Origin: an uncultured Clostridia bacterium
GTDB lineage: Bacteria; Bacillota; Clostridia; Oscillospirales; CAG-272
Reading direction: 5' to 3'
Assembly (NCBI GenBank): GCA_937884385.1
Contig: CALGCW010000141.1
Span: 1-8,299, forward strand
DNA length: 8,299 bases
Made by a program: the position numbers and the translations under genes. Positions 5,614 to 8,299 of the stretch are shown here, in pieces (within the stretch, counting starts at the first letter, position 1; every line of letters begins with the position of its first letter). Below the pieces are notes generated by a model. That model saw nothing but the letters and a program-made list of their open reading frames with translations, was not told the DNA's origin and made no database searches.

Positions 5614-6531
5614 ATGAGTGATAATAAATTCGAGCCGTGCGGTGTGCTTATAGTGAATAAGCCCGAGGGTATAACCTCGCACGATGTTGTTGGAAAAATA
5701 AGAAAGCTGTACGGCACACGCAAGGTCGGTCACACAGGAACTCTCGATCCGCTTGCTACGGGAGTGTTGGTGATCCTTCTCGGCAGAGCCGCAAAGGCGG
5801 CGGAGTATCTCGTAGCGGACAGAAAAGCTTACCGCGCGCGTCTTACGCTTGGCATAACCACCGATACGGAGGATATTACGGGCAAGGTGCTTACACAGTG
5901 TAATGATATTCCCACCTGTGAGCAGGTTATGACTGCTTGCGGTGAGTTTGTGGGTAAAATAAAGCAGATTCCTCCAATGTACAGTGCGCTAAAGGTGGAC
6001 GGTAAGAAGCTTTACGACCTTGCGCGAGAGGGAATTGAGGTTGAAAGAGCCGCGAGAGATATTGAGATTTTTCGTCTTGACTGTACACCCACCGACAAGG
6101 AAAACGAGTATGAATTGCTCGTTGAATGCTCGTCGGGAACGTATATTCGAACGCTTTGCGCGGATATTGGAGCAAGGCTCGGCTGCGGCGGCGTTATGAG
6201 CGCACTCCACAGGGTGCAGGCAGGCGGATTTGATATTGAAAAATCACACACGCTTGAAGAGCTTGAAGCACTTGATATAAGTGAGAGATATGAGCTTCTC
6301 GCGCCCACAGAGTCGCTTTTTTCGGATTTGCCGGCAGTTAAGCTTCCTGCATTTTATGAAAAGCTCTGCCGAAGCGGATGTGAGATATATCAGAACAAGA
6401 TTAAAACCAACCTTGAGGTTGGTGCGCACGCGCGACTTTATAGCGCAGACGGCGAATTTTTTGCCCTCGGCGAGGTGCGTCAGTACGAAGGCGGCACAGC
6501 GATAAAGGCGATAAAGACGTTTAGTTTATAA
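5614..6531 (+). CDS. truB: tRNA pseudouridine(55) synthase TruB
   Basis: It converts U55 in the T-loop of nearly all tRNAs to pseudouridine. The 305-residue protein has VNKPEGITSHD (14-24), the catalytic motif GHTGTLDPLATG (39-50) with nucleophile D45, KAYRARLTLG (71-80) with the conserved active-site Tyr73, PPMYSALKVDGKKLYDLAREG-type RNA-binding segment (120-140), and SSGTYIRTLCADIG (173-186). The rest, from about 240, is a short C-terminal domain as in Firmicutes TruB. The GAGGA ribosome binding site (5603-5607) overlaps the trmB stop codon, so the two genes are almost certainly one operon and probably translationally coupled. Both products modify the elbow region of tRNA. In many Firmicutes truB instead sits with rbfA and ribF, so this pairing is a local arrangement. 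Confidence 0.97.
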   Translation: MSDNKFEPCGVLIVNKPEGITSHDVVGKIRKLYGTRKVGHTGTLDPLATGVLVILLGRAAKAAEYLVADRKAYRARLTLGITTDTEDITGKVLTQCNDIPTCEQVMTACGEFVGKIKQIPPMYSALKVDGKKLYDLAREGIEVERAARDIEIFRLDCTPTDKENEYELLVECSSGTYIRTLCADIGARLGCGGVMSALHRVQAGGFDIEKSHTLEELEALDISERYELLAPTESLFSDLPAVKLPAFYEKLCRSGCEIYQNKIKTNLEVGAHARLYSADGEFFALGEVRQYEGGTAIKAIKTFSL

Positions 6532-6566
6532 AAATATCCCCACGCAAAATGCGTGGGGATATTTTT
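6530..6566 (+). terminator. Strong intrinsic terminator of the trmB-truB operon
   Basis: A perfect 17-bp stem (6530-6546 with 6550-6566) has an AAA loop. Five T's end the second arm, and GCTTTTTG follows. The first arm begins inside the truB stop codon (6529-6531). Confidence 0.93.
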
Positions 6567-6579
6567 GCTTTTTGATGCA

Positions 6580-6723
6580 CTTCAAATTTTGATTTGTAGG
6601 GGAGTTACTTTACTTAAACAAGGAACTCCCTCAGTCAACTTCGTTGACAGCTCCCTCTGCGATGCGGGGTTCCCCCTTCACAAGTAAAGTAACTTTTTCA
6701 ACATCCCGATAAATCCCAATTTA
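6580..6723. repeat. MITE-like palindromic repeat, copy 1, abutting the gerA stop codon
   Basis: The left end, AAATTTTGATTTGTAGGG (6584-6601), is inverted imperfectly at 6705-6722 (14 of 18 positions). Inside it, GTTACTTTACTT (6604-6615) pairs perfectly with AAGTAAAGTAAC (6682-6693). Further in, GGAACTCC (6622-6629) pairs with GGGGTTCC (one wobble), and a central hairpin GTCAAC-TTC-GTTGAC spans 6634-6648. This nested symmetry over about 140 bp, with no coding capacity and a second copy of the left 38 bp at 8202-8239, suggests a non-autonomous mobile or dispersed repeat. It ends six bases from the gerA stop codon and may act as its 3' RNA structure. Confidence 0.75.
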
Positions 6724-6728
6724 GAGTT

Positions 6729-8138
6729 CTATTTTCTCACTCTGAAGATCATTCTTTTAAGTGCTTTTGCGTTAAAGGGGATGAGGGGATAGAGATACGA
6801 GCGCTCGCCGTTGAGTGTTTTATTGCTGACGAGCAGGGCAAAGCATAGGAAAAGTCCTGCAAAGAAGCCGTATATTTCAAAAAACCAAGTTAACACAAGT
6901 AAAATGAGGCGCAGAAATTTGAATGCGTAGCCAAGCTCATAGTTTCTCTGCGAAAAGTTAGCTATAGCAACGAATGCGCCGTATACCACCACCTCGGGGA
7001 TAAGCCAGCCGATCTGTATAGAAAAGTCACCGAGTATCAAGCCGCCAATTACGGAAAGGGAATTGGATAGCATTCCCGGAGTATTCATTGATGCAAGGCG
7101 CAAGCCGTCGATTATGAATTCTGCAAGAAGGATCTGAACGAGAATAGGGAGCCTGCCCGTCTCCTGCGGCAAAACGAATTCTAGCCAGGGCGGAACTGAC
7201 GCGGGATTATGAATGGCTATGAGCCAAAGCGGCATAAAAATGAGGGTCATAAAAAATATGATAAAGCGAAGCACGCGAAGATAGCTTCCCGTAAGCGGAG
7301 GAAAATAGAAATCGTTCGTTTCCTGCATAAAGTCAAAGAGGGAAGCGGGAAGCACCATTACCTCGGGCGTGTTATCGCATATGACGAGCACGTTGCCCTC
7401 AAGCAGCTGTGCAGCGGCGGCATCGGGGCGCTCGGTAGTTCGCACCTTGGGAAAGGGATTATACCACCTGCTTGGAATGAGACATTCGGTAAGGGATTGC
7501 ATACCCGCAGTCAGTGCCTCGGTTTTTATTCCTTTGATCTTTTCCTTTAAGGCTTCTACGTAGCTAAGATCTGCCTTGTCTTCAATATAGCATACTACAA
7601 CGTCGGTCTTTGAACGAGTACCAACACTCATATAGGACATCCTCAGCCTTGGGTCTCGAATGCGGCGGCGAATGAGCGCGGTATTGAAGATCAGCGTTTC
7701 TACGAAGCCGTCACGCGCACCCTTGATCACGCGGTCGTTTTCCGGCTCTGCCGTATCACGCGCGGGGTAGGTTCGTGCGTCGATGACTATTCCGCGGTTC
7801 AAAAATGCAGAGCCGAGCATTACCGTTGCGCCCGAGAGCAGCATCTGAAGCATCGTGTCTATATCATCGGTCACATCTGCCTCAACGTAGGGAACATTGT
7901 GGAATAAAAAGTCCTGCGCGCTTCTGTCAGTTCGCTCACCGAGGGATTTCAGTGACAAAAAGTGTACCATCATCTTTTGCATTACTGCGTCCTTTACAAA
8001 GCCGTCGATGAAGTAAAGCGTTAGTTCGTCGTCGCCTATGATCAGCGTCTTTTTAAGTATATCAAAATTGTCCTTTACGGCAAATATTGAGTCGAGTGTG
8101 GCTATGTTTTCTTTGTAATCGTTCGTTAACTTTCTCAT
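6729..8138 (-). CDS. GerA-family spore germination receptor subunit A
   Basis: This inner spore membrane protein would form part of a germinant receptor that senses nutrients. The 469-residue product has a cytosolic N-terminal half with the family signature VIKGARDGFVETL (137-149) and NTALIRRRIRDPRL (152-165), then DNTPEVMVLPASLFDF (255-270). Hydrophobic segments follow near 289-310, 331-346, 361-380, 382-396 and 407-438, and the tail is basic. Start choice: the ATG at 8138 has AAAGG (complement of 8146-8150) 7 nt upstream. Longer in-frame starts at 8153 and 8207 lack a ribosome binding site, and 8207 lies inside a repeat. The usual gerB and gerC partners are absent from the window, so it is either an orphan subunit or its partners lie elsewhere. 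At 469 aa it is near the normal family length. An upstream CATATTA (complement of 8157-8163) resembles a SigG/SigF -10 box but has no clear -35. Confidence 0.93.
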   Translation of the reverse strand: MRKLTNDYKENIATLDSIFAVKDNFDILKKTLIIGDDELTLYFIDGFVKDAVMQKMMVHFLSLKSLGERTDRSAQDFLFHNVPYVEADVTDDIDTMLQMLLSGATVMLGSAFLNRGIVIDARTYPARDTAEPENDRVIKGARDGFVETLIFNTALIRRRIRDPRLRMSYMSVGTRSKTDVVVCYIEDKADLSYVEALKEKIKGIKTEALTAGMQSLTECLIPSRWYNPFPKVRTTERPDAAAAQLLEGNVLVICDNTPEVMVLPASLFDFMQETNDFYFPPLTGSYLRVLRFIIFFMTLIFMPLWLIAIHNPASVPPWLEFVLPQETGRLPILVQILLAEFIIDGLRLASMNTPGMLSNSLSVIGGLILGDFSIQIGWLIPEVVVYGAFVAIANFSQRNYELGYAFKFLRLILLVLTWFFEIYGFFAGLFLCFALLVSNKTLNGERSYLYPLIPFNAKALKRMIFRVRK

Positions 8139-8201
8139 AGCAAAACCTTTCATAGTTAATATGATTAGTATTGACACGATTTTGTAATTGTATAAATAAT
8201 C

Positions 8202-8239
8202 CTTCAAATTTTGATTTGTAGGGAAGTTACTTTACTTAA
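8202..8239. repeat. Dispersed repeat, copy 2 (left end only), upstream of gerA
   Basis: 37 of 38 positions are identical to 6580-6617, in the same orientation, with the single difference at 8224. After 8239 the sequence no longer matches copy 1 and continues into a different hairpin module. The pair therefore brackets gerA as direct repeats 1,622 bp apart. Confidence 0.85.
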
Positions 8240-8244
8240 GAAGT

Positions 8245-8270
8245 GTTACTTTTTTCGAGAAAAAAGTAAC
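8245..8270. repeat. Hairpin module joined to repeat copy 2
   Basis: GTTACTTTTTT (8245-8255) is perfectly inverted at 8260-8270 around a CGAG loop, an 11-bp stem, followed by CAAAAAAGC. The arm end GTTACT repeats the internal arm motif of the adjoining 38-bp repeat. It could be the core of a dispersed palindrome that continues beyond the window. It is not a classic terminator, because the T's lie inside the stem. Confidence 0.7.
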
Positions 8271-8299
8271 CAAAAAAGCTTTTATCGCTTGGGTTTGCG

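Noticed and set aside
8157..8163. CATATTA on the minus strand as a SigG/SigF -10 box for gerA
   Set aside because: It fits the -10 consensus and the sporulation role, but no -35 match is found at the expected distance and the leader would be only about 12 nt. Not strong enough to list as a feature.
8171..8200. Plus-strand TTGACA-18 bp-AATAAT as a promoter for a gene beyond the window
   Set aside because: The boxes are plausible, but the region immediately downstream is dispersed repeat with no open frame visible before the window ends, so nothing ties it to a gene.

Overview
The window looks like a piece of a low-to-moderate-GC, spore-forming Clostridia-type chromosome (Firmicutes). Five observations point that way: AGGAGG-type ribosome binding sites, SigA-like TTGACA/TATAAT promoters, compact hairpin terminators, a GerA-type germinant receptor subunit, and paired DUF975 membrane proteins. 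The species cannot be named from sequence alone.

Layout. Positions 1-50 hold the terminator of a gene outside the window. Positions 51-584 are AT-rich and carry no credible gene. They do contain a striking repeat array: three copies of a ~23-bp motif, two of which lead into 94-bp near-identical modules that fold into competing hairpins. Next comes a Tn916-like recombination module, excisionase (585-800) then tyrosine integrase (885-2060), followed by an 11-bp tandem repeat at 2085-2105. This is probably the integrase-proximal end of an integrative element inserted directly upstream of ychF. No conjugation or cargo gene is visible, and neither element boundary is proven.

Housekeeping part. 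ychF (2150-3244) faces a minus-strand pair of DUF975 membrane protein genes (3289-4086 and 4222-4857). Each DUF975 gene has its own near-perfect SigA promoter and its own terminator, and a similar 12-bp dyad-like sequence lies at both start regions. Divergent from them is a trmB-truB operon (4957-6531) for two tRNA modifications, m7G46 and pseudouridine 55. It ends in a 17-bp hairpin terminator that overlaps the truB stop codon.

Right part. A lone gerA-family gene (6729-8138, minus strand) lies between two copies of a dispersed palindromic repeat. One copy (6580-6723) looks like a complete ~140-bp MITE-like unit ending six bases from the gerA stop codon. The other (8202-8239) is the same left end joined to a different hairpin module. 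No gerB or gerC partner is present in the window.

The gene content is mostly recognisable. The least explained parts are the repeat array upstream of xis, the common dyad at the two DUF975 promoters, and the modular repeats around gerA. I found no clear evidence of a new multi-gene system.
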